A stretch of 64,000 nucleotides of DNA, taken from Chitinophagaceae bacterium. Its GTDB lineage: Bacteria; Bacteroidota; Bacteroidia; Chitinophagales; Chitinophagaceae. The DNA lies in assembly GCA_016787085.1 (NCBI GenBank), contig JAEUVJ010000002.1, forward strand, positions 1-64,000. Reading direction: 5' to 3'. Positions 1 through 8,478 of this stretch are shown piece after piece. The notes beneath the pieces were generated by a model. That model saw only the letters and a program-made list of their open reading frames with translations. It was not told the DNA's origin and searched no databases. Position 1 is the first letter of the stretch. The number at the start of each line of letters is the position of its first letter. The position numbers and the translations under genes were made by a program.

Positions 1-2156
1 GAAATGGAGCGGATACCACCGGGAGAAAGAAATTCTTTTTCATCCAGCAGTGCCCTCAGCAATTTTTCCAGGCGATGTTTGGGCACGAGTGATAAAAGAA
101 TATCGTCATGATCATTCAGTTCTTCGATCACGGCATACTGCCTGTTCTTTTCGCGGTATTGCTGGAACCATTTCAGCCGGCTGTGGAAGTCGGGGACTTT
201 TTCCAGCAATTCTTTTTTTAATACCAGTACGCCGAACAAAGTGGTAAGACCAACAAGGCTTCTTACTTTCAGAGGGATGTATCGTCCGTCCGGTAATGAC
301 AACACATCATAGAAGAAACCTTCTTCATCATCCCAGCTGCCGGTCCAGTCCTCACCGATCCGGTTGAGCGATTCGGCGATATACACAAAGTGTTCAAAGA
401 ACTTGGTCGTTACATCTTCATAGGCCTTGTTGTACTGAGATATCTCGAGGGCCATCTCGAGCATATTCAAACAATACATCGCCATCCATGCGGTGCCATC
501 AGCCTGTTCCAGTATGCCACCACCGGGAATGGTATTGCTCCTGTCAAATACACCTATGTTATCCAATCCCAGGAAACCCCCTTCAAATACATTATTGCCT
601 TTATGGTCCTTGCGGTTCACCCACCAGGTAAAGTTGATCAGCAGCTTCTGGAACACTCTTTCGAGGAATTCAATATCCGGTTTGCCTGTTTTTTCTTTAT
701 CAGTTTTATATACCTGCAGGCAACTCCAGGCATGTACGGGAGGGTTCACATCGCTGAAGGCCCATTCATAAGCGGGCAACTGGCCGTTGGGATGCATGTA
801 CCATTCACGCAGGAATAAGATGAGTTGTTCTTTTGCAAACCCTGCATCTACCATCGAAAGCGGCACGCAATGAAAGGCAAGGTCCCATGCGGCATACCAG
901 GGATATTCCCATTTGTCGGGCATGGAAATAATATCCTCATTGTTCAATGACTGCCATTGATGGTTACGGCCATTCTTCCGTTGTGCAGGCGGGGCTGGTT
1001 GCCCCGGGTCACCATTGAGCCAGCGGGGAATGTCAATATTAAAATACTGTTTGCTCCACAGCATACCGGCAAATGCCTGCCGCTGTATGTTGCGGAGATC
1101 TTTGTCTTTTGCCGCGGTCACTTCGCCGTAAAATTCATCGGATTCGCTGAGGCGGCTTTCAAATATAGTATCAAAGTCCTTGTGAAAAGGATCGTCAGTA
1201 ATAGCATGTTTACTTAGTCTTAATTTGATGGTAATGGATGATCGTCCTTCCAGATGGTATTCATACACCGGTGCAAACTTTGTCCCTTCATTCTTCTGTT
1301 CGAGGTATTCATAATTGTTTTGTGTCACTGCTGTATGAAAAGCATCTTTTACAAAAGGCGTTTTGTTCGGTTGCCCGTACAATCTTTCTGTGTTCGTTTC
1401 ATTTTCGGTAAAAAGGGTACGAACGGGTCTTTCAAAATAAAAATGATATTCGCCGGCAGCGTAGTCAATGATCTTCACTTCGCCATACCCGTTCGGCACT
1501 TTCTTTAAATACATCAGTGGCTTCTCTTTGGATAAACCAAAGCTCCACAGGTTGCGGAACCAGAGTGTTGGCAATGCTGCGATGTAGGCGGTTTCATCCC
1601 CGCGGTTATGAATGGTGATCTTTATTAAAATGTCTTCCGCATCGTTCTTTGCATATTCGGTGAACACATCAAAATATTTTCCATCGTTGAACACACCGGT
1701 GTCCAATAGTTCATATTCTTTTTCAAACTTTGAACGGTTGCGATTGGTATGTACCAGGTCTGTGTATGGAAATTCCGATTGCGGGTATTTGTACAGGTGT
1801 TTCATGTACGTATGGGTAGGTGTACTGTCGAGATAATAGTACAGTTCTTTTACATCTTCACCATGATTGCCTTCATTACCCGTCAGGCCAAACAGTCTTT
1901 CTTTCAGTATCGGGTCTTTGCCGTTCCATAATGTTACAGCAAAACATATCCGTTGCATGTCATCACTGATGCCGGCAATACCATCCTCGCCCCATCGGTA
2001 CACACGGCTGCGGGCATGGTCGTGGGGGAAATGATCCCAGGCATTGCCGTGTTCACTGTAGTCTTCCCTGACCGTGCCCCACTGGCGTTCGGCGAGATAG
2101 GGCCCCCATTTCTTCCAGGCAGAGCCTGTAGTCAATCTTTTTTGTTCTGCGTTCAT
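1..2156 (-). CDS. GH63/MGH1-like glucosidase, C-terminus cut by window edge
   Basis: An open frame runs on the minus strand from ATG at 2156 to the left edge (about 718 codons, no stop seen), so the C-terminus is missing. The translation shows the (alpha/alpha)6 glucosidase signature: KWEYPWYAAWDLAFH near residue 415 and ADGTAWMAMYCLNMLEMA near residue 550, both typical of GH63-like and MGH1-like hydrolases acting on alpha-glucosides. No signal peptide is visible, so it is probably cytoplasmic. A glucose dehydrogenase-like SDR and a GH57 enzyme lie just upstream on the same strand, which suggests one glucoside-processing group in which released glucose may be oxidised. The exact substrate is not readable from sequence. 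Confidence 0.85.
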   Translation of the reverse strand, partial: MNAEQKRLTTGSAWKKWGPYLAERQWGTVREDYSEHGNAWDHFPHDHARSRVYRWGEDGIAGISDDMQRICFAVTLWNGKDPILKERLFGLTGNEGNHGEDVKELYYYLDSTPTHTYMKHLYKYPQSEFPYTDLVHTNRNRSKFEKEYELLDTGVFNDGKYFDVFTEYAKNDAEDILIKITIHNRGDETAYIAALPTLWFRNLWSFGLSKEKPLMYLKKVPNGYGEVKIIDYAAGEYHFYFERPVRTLFTENETNTERLYGQPNKTPFVKDAFHTAVTQNNYEYLEQKNEGTKFAPVYEYHLEGRSSITIKLRLSKHAITDDPFHKDFDTIFESRLSESDEFYGEVTAAKDKDLRNIQRQAFAGMLWSKQYFNIDIPRWLNGDPGQPAPPAQRKNGRNHQWQSLNNEDIISMPDKWEYPWYAAWDLAFHCVPLSMVDAGFAKEQLILFLREWYMHPNGQLPAYEWAFSDVNPPVHAWSCLQVYKTDKEKTGKPDIEFLERVFQKLLINFTWWVNRKDHKGNNVFEGGFLGLDNIGVFDRSNTIPGGGILEQADGTAWMAMYCLNMLEMALEISQYNKAYEDVTTKFFEHFVYIAESLNRIGEDWTGSWDDEEGFFYDVLSLPDGRYIPLKVRSLVGLTTLFGVLVLKKELLEKVPDFHSRLKWFQQYREKNRQYAVIEELNDHDDILLSLVPKHRLEKLLRALLDEKEFLSPGGIRSI

Positions 2157-2200
2157 GATTATGATGATTGTACTGTGTACGTAGATGCGGGTAAGTGGTG

Positions 2201-2257
2201 AATGGTGAGTAGCGAGTAGGGAATATCGTATTCAAAGAATACTTACCACTCACCATT
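2201..2257. repeat. Inverted repeat between the GH63-like and SDR genes
   Basis: AATGGTGAGT at 2201-2210 is the exact reverse complement of ACTCACCATT at 2248-2257, with related GTGGTG/CACCAC words beside the arms. It sits directly downstream of the SDR stop and upstream of the GH63-like gene. Short GTGAATGGTGAGT-like words are common intergenic filler in Bacteroidota. It could form an RNA hairpin that attenuates transcription, but it has no clear U-tract. Confidence 0.45.
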
Positions 2258-2259
2258 TG

Positions 2260-3066
2260 TTATCCATTATCCTCAAACCCGGGGTACAATGTCATTCCGC
2301 CATCTACAAATAATGTTGTTCCGTTCACATAGTCTGCGTCGTCACTTGCCAGCCATACGGCCGCTTTGCCAATGTCTTCTACCTGGCCGACCCTTTTCTG
2401 CGGAATTAACCTTAACAGGTTTTGCAGGTGTTCAGCCGTATCCCATGCATCATGGTTGATTGGAGTGGCGATAGCGCCGGGGGCGATGGAATTGATTCGT
2501 ATTTTTTTTGGCGCAAACTCCTGTGCTATTGTTTTCATCATCAGGTTTACACCGCCTTTTGACGCCGCATAGTTCGCATGTCCTGCCCAGGGTATCACTT
2601 CATGCACACTGCTCATGCAGATGATCTTGCCGGCAGATTTGGATTTGCCGTTCACGCCGCGCCGAAGGAATTCTTTGATCGCTTCTCTTGCGCACAGGAA
2701 TTGCCCGGTAAGGTTCACGCCGAGTACAAAGTTCCATTGGTCCAATGTCATTTCTGTGAACGGAGCGTCTTTCTGAAGCCCTGCATTGTTCACCAGTATA
2801 TCTACGGTGCCGAACTGACCAATCACATCGGCAAACATATTCTGCACTTCTGTTTCTTTGCTGACATCAGCTTTATAAGTAATGGCGGTGCCACCATTGG
2901 CAGCGATCTCATCCACCACTTTCTGTGCCATTTCTTTCGTGGATGCAACCGGATAGTTTACGATAACGGTTGCTCCGGCCTTTGCCAGTTCTCTGGCACA
3001 GCCTGCACCGATGCCGCTGCTGGCACCCGTGACAATAGCTACCTGGCCTTTTAATTTTTTATCCAT
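2260..3066 (-). CDS. SDR-family oxidoreductase, glucose 1-dehydrogenase-like
   Basis: This 268-residue classical short-chain dehydrogenase has the cofactor loop TGASSGIGAG (13-22), NNAG (93-96), the catalytic serine in MSSV (about 152) and YAASK (Tyr166, Lys170). The C-terminal VDGGMTLYPGF segment resembles glucose 1-dehydrogenases, which oxidise beta-D-glucose to gluconolactone with NAD(P)+. It lies between the GH57 gene (22 bp upstream) and the GH63-like gene on the same strand, consistent with oxidising sugar released by those hydrolases. Family membership is firm. The glucose specificity is inferred from overall resemblance and context. Confidence 0.88.
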   Translation of the reverse strand: MDKKLKGQVAIVTGASSGIGAGCARELAKAGATVIVNYPVASTKEMAQKVVDEIAANGGTAITYKADVSKETEVQNMFADVIGQFGTVDILVNNAGLQKDAPFTEMTLDQWNFVLGVNLTGQFLCAREAIKEFLRRGVNGKSKSAGKIICMSSVHEVIPWAGHANYAASKGGVNLMMKTIAQEFAPKKIRINSIAPGAIATPINHDAWDTAEHLQNLLRLIPQKRVGQVEDIGKAAVWLASDDADYVNGTTLFVDGGMTLYPGFEDNG

Positions 3067-3087
3067 TGGTTTTGTTTGTTTATAGGT

Positions 3088-4326
3088 TTAAAGAATAGTA
3101 TTTATAAATGATGCTTTTGCCGGCGTCCGTTTCCTTCGCCTGATCTCATTTTCTATCAGGGCTATCTCGAGGTCGGCCACGATGTTGGAATAATTCTGAA
3201 AGGCCTCTTCCGGCGTGGCAAACGGGTTATGGTACTTGTAAGCCGTTCTTTTACTGCTTTCTTCCGACATGTAATAGAAATAGTCAGCTGATTGTAAGCG
3301 TCCCCACATGTCAATGGCTTTTTCGTGGCCACAGTTCAGCACCATGTTCTCAATGCTGTATATTTTCTTCAGCGTTTTGTTTTGCTCCATATTGTCGCAC
3401 CACAGGCAGGCGTCAGTAGTGTCATTCTCCCAGGAAGCTGTTGCCGGAACATCGTATGAATCTTCCGCATTATTCTTATCCAGTATCTCCGTTGGAGTAG
3501 AAAAGATAAGATCATTATTTGCCAGGATGGCGGCAGGTAACGCTTCGAGGAACTCAAATATTCCACTGCCCGGTTTTTTATGAACACCAAAAGTTTCATA
3601 GTCCATCATCAGGTTGATGACCGAGGTATCTGCAGGATGAATTTGCAGCCAGTCAGCAAATTTTTCTGCAGTCAGGGGATGCTCATTCCAGTTCACATCA
3701 TCAAACCGAAAAGCGATATCATCCGATAGTTGTGCGTTGCGGAGAAATAGCCCTATGTTTTCTTTACCCGGCACAGAGTATAGTTTGTTAGGGGTGCGTC
3801 CATTCAGTATTCGTTTCACTCCTTCACACAGGATTCCCCGTAATCCTGTATCTGCTATTTCACCAGCAAGGGCATTGTTATGGATCAGTTCAGTATTCCT
3901 GAATACAGCAGGGTGAATACCGAATAATTCTTTGACAAGTGTTCCATGCTGCCGGATCTGTCGGCGGAATTCTTTTTTGGAGTGTAATGAACTCAATGAA
4001 TGATAGTATGTTTCCGCCAGTATTTCGACATATCCTGTATCCACCAGCTTCTGAAAAGAAGCGATCACATCCGGGCGGTGTTTACGCAATAATTCTAAGA
4101 CTGTGCCGCTGATGGAATAGCTCACGCTGAATTTCCCTTGCTGTGCCAGCAATTGTTCCCGGATGATCTTATTGGCGGGTAAATAAGAGTTGTCGGCCAG
4201 GAAATGAATGGAAGCACTGTCTGCAGTTGCATCTGCATAGCAATAGGAGAGGTCAACCCCTTTCATACTGTACTTTTTCAGCCGGTATGGCTGGTGCACT
4301 TTGAAGTATAAACAGACAGATGTCAT
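3088..4326 (-). CDS. Glycoside hydrolase family 57 (alpha-amylase-like)
   Basis: This 412-residue protein carries the GH57 motifs: HQP at 11-13, the nucleophile region FRNTEL with Glu146, and MMDYETFG with Asp242 as the probable acid/base. There is no signal peptide, so it should act in the cytoplasm on alpha-1,4-glucans or maltodextrins. It is the first gene of a likely three-gene minus-strand unit (GH57, SDR, GH63-like). The 219 bp upstream (4327-4545) has no gene but contains short self-complementary stretches such as GTCCC/GGGAC that may form a leader hairpin. Confidence 0.88.
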   Translation of the reverse strand: MTSVCLYFKVHQPYRLKKYSMKGVDLSYCYADATADSASIHFLADNSYLPANKIIREQLLAQQGKFSVSYSISGTVLELLRKHRPDVIASFQKLVDTGYVEILAETYYHSLSSLHSKKEFRRQIRQHGTLVKELFGIHPAVFRNTELIHNNALAGEIADTGLRGILCEGVKRILNGRTPNKLYSVPGKENIGLFLRNAQLSDDIAFRFDDVNWNEHPLTAEKFADWLQIHPADTSVINLMMDYETFGVHKKPGSGIFEFLEALPAAILANNDLIFSTPTEILDKNNAEDSYDVPATASWENDTTDACLWCDNMEQNKTLKKIYSIENMVLNCGHEKAIDMWGRLQSADYFYYMSEESSKRTAYKYHNPFATPEEAFQNYSNIVADLEIALIENEIRRRKRTPAKASFINTIL

Positions 4327-4545
4327 TCATTTTGATTTTGACGAAGGGCAGCAGGAACGGCCTCTGTTTTCACAGGGCCGTTTGCCCTAAGGGTACGTTG
4401 TAAACCCAAACCTTGTCCCGATAACAGAGGGACGACCACGAAAATGTCTTAATAAGTTCCGAAGACAAAACTATAATCCAGGGTAAAGCTTCGCTGTCGC
4501 ATTGCTTACATTAGCGGCAGATTGACTTGTTCTAACAATTTGTTA

Positions 4546-5229
4546 TCAATTCCATGCAACTGGATTGTTCAGTTCAATATGTTTCCGGTTGTAGCAGAGC
4601 ATGCCTGATGTTCTCAGTTCATTCAGCAGCATGTTCACACTCTGACGTGATGTGGCAATGAACCCGGCGATATCACTATGGGTAAGATAATTGTTCAGGA
4701 CGATCTTGTCACCGACACGGTTGCCATCTGAGCGGGCCCAGTTCTTGATGAAACGGATCAGCCTGTCCTTTGTATCTAAGTACACAAGATCAGCGTGACG
4801 GTTCTCTAGTCTTTGCAGTTTGCTGTTTACTTTTTTGGCAAAGCCTAGTGCCATAAACGGGTTCTCTTCAAGTATCCTCCGGAAATCACTGACGAGGAAT
4901 GAGCAGATGATCGTATTGGCCGTTAATGCTTCCGCTGACTCATCGTTGACCAGTCTGCCTTCCAGGCCGAGATCACCAAAGATATCCGGCTCCGTAAGAA
5001 TGTCCTTGATCAGCTCATTTTCTGTATTGCCGGCAGCGTCGGTCAATTTCACTTTCCCCTTTACAAGAAAATGAATACGGGTATAACCACTTTCGCCATA
5101 ACTGATCATTTCACCGCGGTACACGGTTCTGATCTTGCAAAGGGAGGCGGCATCCTTTAATTTTTGGTCGGTCAATGTTGAAAGCACCGGGTGGTTCTTC
5201 AGATAGAAGTATTTCATTTCTTCAGACAT
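4546..5229 (-). CDS. Crp/Fnr family transcriptional regulator
   Basis: This 227-residue protein has an N-terminal cyclic-nucleotide-binding-like beta-roll (about 15-125), a long dimerisation helix (about 130-160) and a C-terminal winged helix with the recognition segment HSDIAGFIATSRQSVNMLL (about 182-200). No cysteine cluster for an Fe-S centre is evident, so it is not a classical oxygen-sensing Fnr. It follows the thioredoxin-like gene by 32 bp on the same strand, probably as an operon. The perfect inverted repeat at 5666-5694 in the divergent upstream region is a candidate target for it. Confidence 0.9.
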   Translation of the reverse strand: MSEEMKYFYLKNHPVLSTLTDQKLKDAASLCKIRTVYRGEMISYGESGYTRIHFLVKGKVKLTDAAGNTENELIKDILTEPDIFGDLGLEGRLVNDESAEALTANTIICSFLVSDFRRILEENPFMALGFAKKVNSKLQRLENRHADLVYLDTKDRLIRFIKNWARSDGNRVGDKIVLNNYLTHSDIAGFIATSRQSVNMLLNELRTSGMLCYNRKHIELNNPVAWN

Positions 5230-5261
5230 AGTTTGAGGTTTTAAAGAGTTTATAAAGCGGT

Positions 5262-5606
5262 TTAATGTGAGTCCGATGATAAAGCATTCTCGATCTTGCT
5301 GATCATAACATTCTTCGGCGTCAGTCCTGTGACATGATCCACTACTATGCCACTCCTGAAAAAAAGGATCGTGGGTAATTCCATAATACCATACTCGTCT
5401 TCGATCCCCTTTTCTTTTTCCACATCTACGGTAAAGAACTTTACCTGTCCGCGGTACGAACTGGCGAGTTCGTCATATATCGGGGAAATGATCTGGCAGG
5501 CGCCGCTCCATTCGATCCTGAACTGTACCAGGGATAAGCTCATGCTATCAACAACTTCTTTTTTAAAATCTTTTTTTGATATAGTCCTGTTCATGTTTGT
5601 TTTCAT
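5262..5606 (-). CDS. Thioredoxin-fold protein with a one-cysteine active site
   Basis: This thioredoxin-fold protein has WSGACQII where thioredoxins have WCGPCKxx: the N-terminal catalytic cysteine is serine and only the second cysteine remains. The cis-proline loop (ELPTILFF) is intact. I chose ATG at 5606 (114 residues) because AGGAGAG lies just before it (plus-strand CTCTCCT at 5611-5617). The longer reading from 5654 adds 16 unlikely residues. Without the attacking cysteine it should not be a normal disulfide reductase; a monothiol, chaperone or regulatory role is inferred. It probably forms an operon with the downstream Crp/Fnr gene. Confidence 0.85.
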   Translation of the reverse strand: MKTNMNRTISKKDFKKEVVDSMSLSLVQFRIEWSGACQIISPIYDELASSYRGQVKFFTVDVEKEKGIEDEYGIMELPTILFFRSGIVVDHVTGLTPKNVMISKIENALSSDSH

Positions 5607-5665
5607 TTTGCTCTCCTGTATAGCCAACAGCTGTGCCAGAAAATTTTCAGGCAATTCTGTTTTCC

Positions 5666-5694
5666 TTGTAACCCTTGCCTGTAAAGGGTTACAA
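5666..5694. promoter_or_regulatory. Perfect 11-bp inverted repeat, candidate Crp/Fnr operator
   Basis: TTGTAACCCTT (5666-5676) and AAGGGTTACAA (5684-5694) are exact reverse complements with a 7-bp spacer. The site lies about 60 bp upstream of the thioredoxin-like start and about 220 bp upstream of the divergent YHS gene. A dyad of this kind next to a Crp/Fnr gene suggests an operator. It could instead be an RNA hairpin. Confidence 0.5.
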
Positions 5695-5911
5695 AAAAAT
5701 CATGCAGTGATGCCCGGGTTCAATTTGTAAGGAATATTCTCCCATCATTTTGGGACTTCCCTGAAATATTGGGAATCGGAATGACCAGGCGTTTGCCTGC
5801 TCCGGATAGGCCGTTTGTTAAAGAAGATCAAACCTGCTTCACTTGTCATTTGCCTGACAGGTGAGGGTCGCATCCATTTCTACATTTGTTATCGTAATTA
5901 AAAAACAAACT

Positions 5912-6379
5912 ATGCGATTCAAGTCTTTCTTGCTGGTCATGATGATAAGTCTCACATCTGTTAAGGTATGGGCACAGGATTCACAGAAAAGAATAAAAGA
6001 GTTCAATCTCGACCATGGCGTTGCCATCAGCGGATATGATCCGGTGGCCTATTTCCGGTCGGGTAAGGCGATCAAGGGGAAAAAATCATTCATTGTGAAC
6101 CAGGGAGGTGTTTATTATTATTTTTCTTCTGAGGAGAATAAGGAAGAATTCCGGAAGGACCCTTTAAAGTACGAGCCTGAATACGGCGGCTGGTGTGCTT
6201 ATGCGATGGGCGCAAAGGGAGAGAAGGTGAGCATTGACCCCGAAACATTCAAGATCGTGAACGGAAAGTTATATCTCTTTTACAATAGTTTTTTAAACAA
6301 TACACTGAAGAGCTGGAACAAAGATGAGCCGAACCTGAAAAAGAAAGCGGACGCCAGCTGGGAAAAAATCTTTCATTGA
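5912..6379 (+). CDS. Exported YHS domain-containing protein
   Basis: Start chosen at 5912 because it gives a clean signal peptide (MRFKSFLLVMMISLTSVKVWA, cleavage near residue 21); the frame can open at 5861 but would bury it. The 155-residue product contains the YHS-type pattern GYDPVAYF followed by YEPEYGGWCAYAM, a small domain linked to metal handling and periplasmic redox functions. The single cysteine in GGWC is conserved in this family. It begins a plus-strand run with DoxX and DM13 genes. An upstream TACATTTG (5881-5888) matches the Bacteroidota -7 consensus TAnnTTTG, though no good -33 box accompanies it. Confidence 0.85.
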   Translation: MRFKSFLLVMMISLTSVKVWAQDSQKRIKEFNLDHGVAISGYDPVAYFRSGKAIKGKKSFIVNQGGVYYYFSSEENKEEFRKDPLKYEPEYGGWCAYAMGAKGEKVSIDPETFKIVNGKLYLFYNSFLNNTLKSWNKDEPNLKKKADASWEKIFH

Positions 6380-6403
6380 TCTTTTTACGTTAATCAATAG
6401 GCT

Positions 6404-6802
6404 ATGACAATCTCTTTTACTACAATCGGTCTCTGGGCGCTGAGGATACTCGCCGCCGTGATCATGCTACAGACACTTTTTTTTAAGTTCTCAGCTGCTG
6501 AAGAATCGGTGTATATCTTTTCTGTATTGGGAATGGAACCCTGGGGGCGCATCGGTACTGGTATTTTCGAACTGATCGCTTCACTGCTGATACTTTTCCC
6601 GAAGACCACACACTTTGGCGCCTTACTGGCGATCGGGTTGATGGGAGGCGCTATATTCTTTCACCTGGCCAAACTGGGAATAGTTGTCCAGGGAGATGGC
6701 GGGCAACTTTTTATTTATGCATTGCTGGTTTTTATTTCATCGGTCATCCTGCTTTTTGCTTACCGGAATGAAATAACCGGGCTCATTAAGAAATTCATTT
6801 AA
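6404..6802 (+). CDS. DoxX-like small integral membrane protein
   Basis: This 132-residue protein has about four hydrophobic segments (roughly 7-27, 48-68, 70-90, 103-123) and the DoxX-type start LRILAAVIMLQTLFFKF. DoxX-family proteins are inner-membrane proteins often associated with redox partners. It follows the YHS gene by 24 bp and precedes the DM13 lipoprotein by 18 bp, so the three are probably cotranscribed. The biochemical role is not known from sequence. Confidence 0.8.
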   Translation: MTISFTTIGLWALRILAAVIMLQTLFFKFSAAEESVYIFSVLGMEPWGRIGTGIFELIASLLILFPKTTHFGALLAIGLMGGAIFFHLAKLGIVVQGDGGQLFIYALLVFISSVILLFAYRNEITGLIKKFI

Positions 6803-6820
6803 AATATCAATAACTACATC

Positions 6821-7243
6821 ATGAAAGCTTTTGTTTTTTCCGTCATGATACTAATGCTATTTCTGGTATCCTGTGTCAAAGAGAATACCCCAACCACACC
6901 ACTGGACGATACGGTGGATACAACAATGGCCATGAGCCGCTATTCGGGAGTGTTTGTGAACGGGCCTTATGGCAGTGTAAGCGGAACGGCAAAGATCTAC
7001 CTGCAGGGTACGCAATACAAACTGGCTTTGGAAGGAGTTTCCATATCCAATGGCCCGGATCTGCATGTGTATCTTTCGAAAGAGGTATTGCCAGCCACCT
7101 TTATTGATCTCGGAAGATTGCAATCAGTCGCCGGCAACCAGTTGTATGATATACCCGGTGCACCGGATTTTATCCAATACAGATATGCGCTGATCCATTG
7201 CAAACAGTATAATCATCTTTTTGGCAGTGCTGAACTGCGTTAA
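6821..7243 (+). CDS. DM13 domain lipoprotein
   Basis: This 140-residue protein has a lipoprotein signal with lipobox LVSC (Cys18). The mature part matches the DM13 fold: SGTAKIYLQGTQYKLALEG, then NGPDLHVYLS, DLGRLQSVAGNQLYDIP and the C-terminal HCKQYNHLFGSAEL. DM13 domains are small beta-sandwiches often suggested to carry electrons through a conserved cysteine; the cysteine in IHCK is a candidate. It is membrane-anchored and presumably periplasmic. It belongs to the YHS-DoxX-DM13 run, hinting at an envelope redox or thiol function. Confidence 0.82.
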   Translation: MKAFVFSVMILMLFLVSCVKENTPTTPLDDTVDTTMAMSRYSGVFVNGPYGSVSGTAKIYLQGTQYKLALEGVSISNGPDLHVYLSKEVLPATFIDLGRLQSVAGNQLYDIPGAPDFIQYRYALIHCKQYNHLFGSAELR

Positions 7244-7261
7244 ACCAAACAAAACCATTTT

Positions 7262-7762
7262 ATGCTGCTCAAACATCCCATCCAGAATGTATTTGCACAA
7301 TTAAGTGATTCACTCGGCAGGTTGTCAGATGCAGAATACTGCCGCCCAAGCGCTATCCTTTTTAGTGCTACTATCGGCCAGCATGTCAGGCATATCATTG
7401 AATTGTTCCAGTGCCTGGAGAACGGGTATGATACAGGAATGGTGAATTACGAGAAGCGGAAAAGAGATTACCGTATTGAAACCAACAGGAACCTGGCGAC
7501 TTCCTTGCTGAAAGATATCTATCATCAATTAGACAGGCCTAATAAGGAAATGGTACTTGAAGCGGAGGATTATGAAGATACTGCTGAAGCAATCAGCATT
7601 CCCAGTAATTATTACCGGGAGATCGCTTATAACCTGGAGCATACTATTCATCACATGGCCCTGATACGGGTAGGAATCCATGAAGTATCGTCGCTTGTGT
7701 TGCCATCCGAATTCGGAGTGGCCTATTCCACTATTAAATACCGGCAGCAATGTGCACAGTAA
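7262..7762 (+). CDS. DinB-family protein
   Basis: This 166-residue four-helix-bundle protein shows the DinB/YfiT histidine arrangement: GQHVRHIIE in the second helix and LEHTIHHMALIRVG in the last, which bind a divalent metal in this superfamily. Members include thiol-dependent transferases and many proteins of unknown function. Its 3' end overlaps the next gene by 13 bp, indicating translational coupling with the NRDE gene. The substrate is unknown. Confidence 0.83.
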   Translation: MLLKHPIQNVFAQLSDSLGRLSDAEYCRPSAILFSATIGQHVRHIIELFQCLENGYDTGMVNYEKRKRDYRIETNRNLATSLLKDIYHQLDRPNKEMVLEAEDYEDTAEAISIPSNYYREIAYNLEHTIHHMALIRVGIHEVSSLVLPSEFGVAYSTIKYRQQCAQ

Positions 7763-8478
7763 GTTTTATACCGGCCAGGGGAAATATTTTCATCACTTCT
7801 AACCGGGATGAAAAGAACAGCCGGGGAAGAGCCCTGGCGCCGACCATATATGACCACAACGGCAGTCGCCTGGTATTTCCCAAAGATGGGGCGGCAGGTG
7901 GTACCTGGATCGCTATCAAGGAGAATGGCGATGCGGCTGTATTGCTGAACGGAGCTTTTTTATGCCACGTTCCGGAACCACCTTATCGTAAAAGCAGGGG
8001 CCGGATATTCTTAGATGTGTTCGCAACTGAACGTCCATCCTGGTCATTCTCAAAGACTGATCTGTCGGAGATAGAGCCATTCACGCTGGTGCTTTTTGAA
8101 AAAGGATGTTTATATGAATTCAGGTGGGACGGAACAGAGCGTTACTGCAGGCAATTATCCGTCAGCCGGCCATATATCTGGTCATCGGCTACATTATATG
8201 ATGGACTGGTCATTAAAAAAAGAGAACAATGGTTTGCTTCTTTCCTGAACAGCCATCCGCAACCCACGCAGCAGGATATTCTGCATTTTCACCGGTTCAG
8301 CGGAGAGGGTGATACACGCAACGACCTGCTGATGCAAAGAGATAATACCTATTCAACGGTCAGTATAACCGGTATCATGCTCAATGAGGATAGGGCCGTG
8401 ATGAAGTACATTGACCTGAATGAGGGCCAGGAATATGAAATTAAGACCGGGTTACTTAACGCACCGGAACTATTATGA
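7750..8478 (+). CDS. NRDE (TANGO2-like) family protein
   Basis: This 242-residue protein begins MCTVSFIP with the family-defining ITSNRDEK near residues 15-22, followed by a GGTWIAIKENG segment, as in NRDE/TANGO2 proteins. The N-terminal cysteine-2 resembles an Ntn-hydrolase nucleophile position, though activity is not established. In eukaryotes TANGO2 homologues are linked to haem and lipid handling; the bacterial role is unclear. It overlaps the upstream DinB gene by 13 bp and the downstream ATP-grasp gene by 4 bp (ATGA). Confidence 0.85.
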   Translation: MCTVSFIPARGNIFITSNRDEKNSRGRALAPTIYDHNGSRLVFPKDGAAGGTWIAIKENGDAAVLLNGAFLCHVPEPPYRKSRGRIFLDVFATERPSWSFSKTDLSEIEPFTLVLFEKGCLYEFRWDGTERYCRQLSVSRPYIWSSATLYDGLVIKKREQWFASFLNSHPQPTQQDILHFHRFSGEGDTRNDLLMQRDNTYSTVSITGIMLNEDRAVMKYIDLNEGQEYEIKTGLLNAPELL

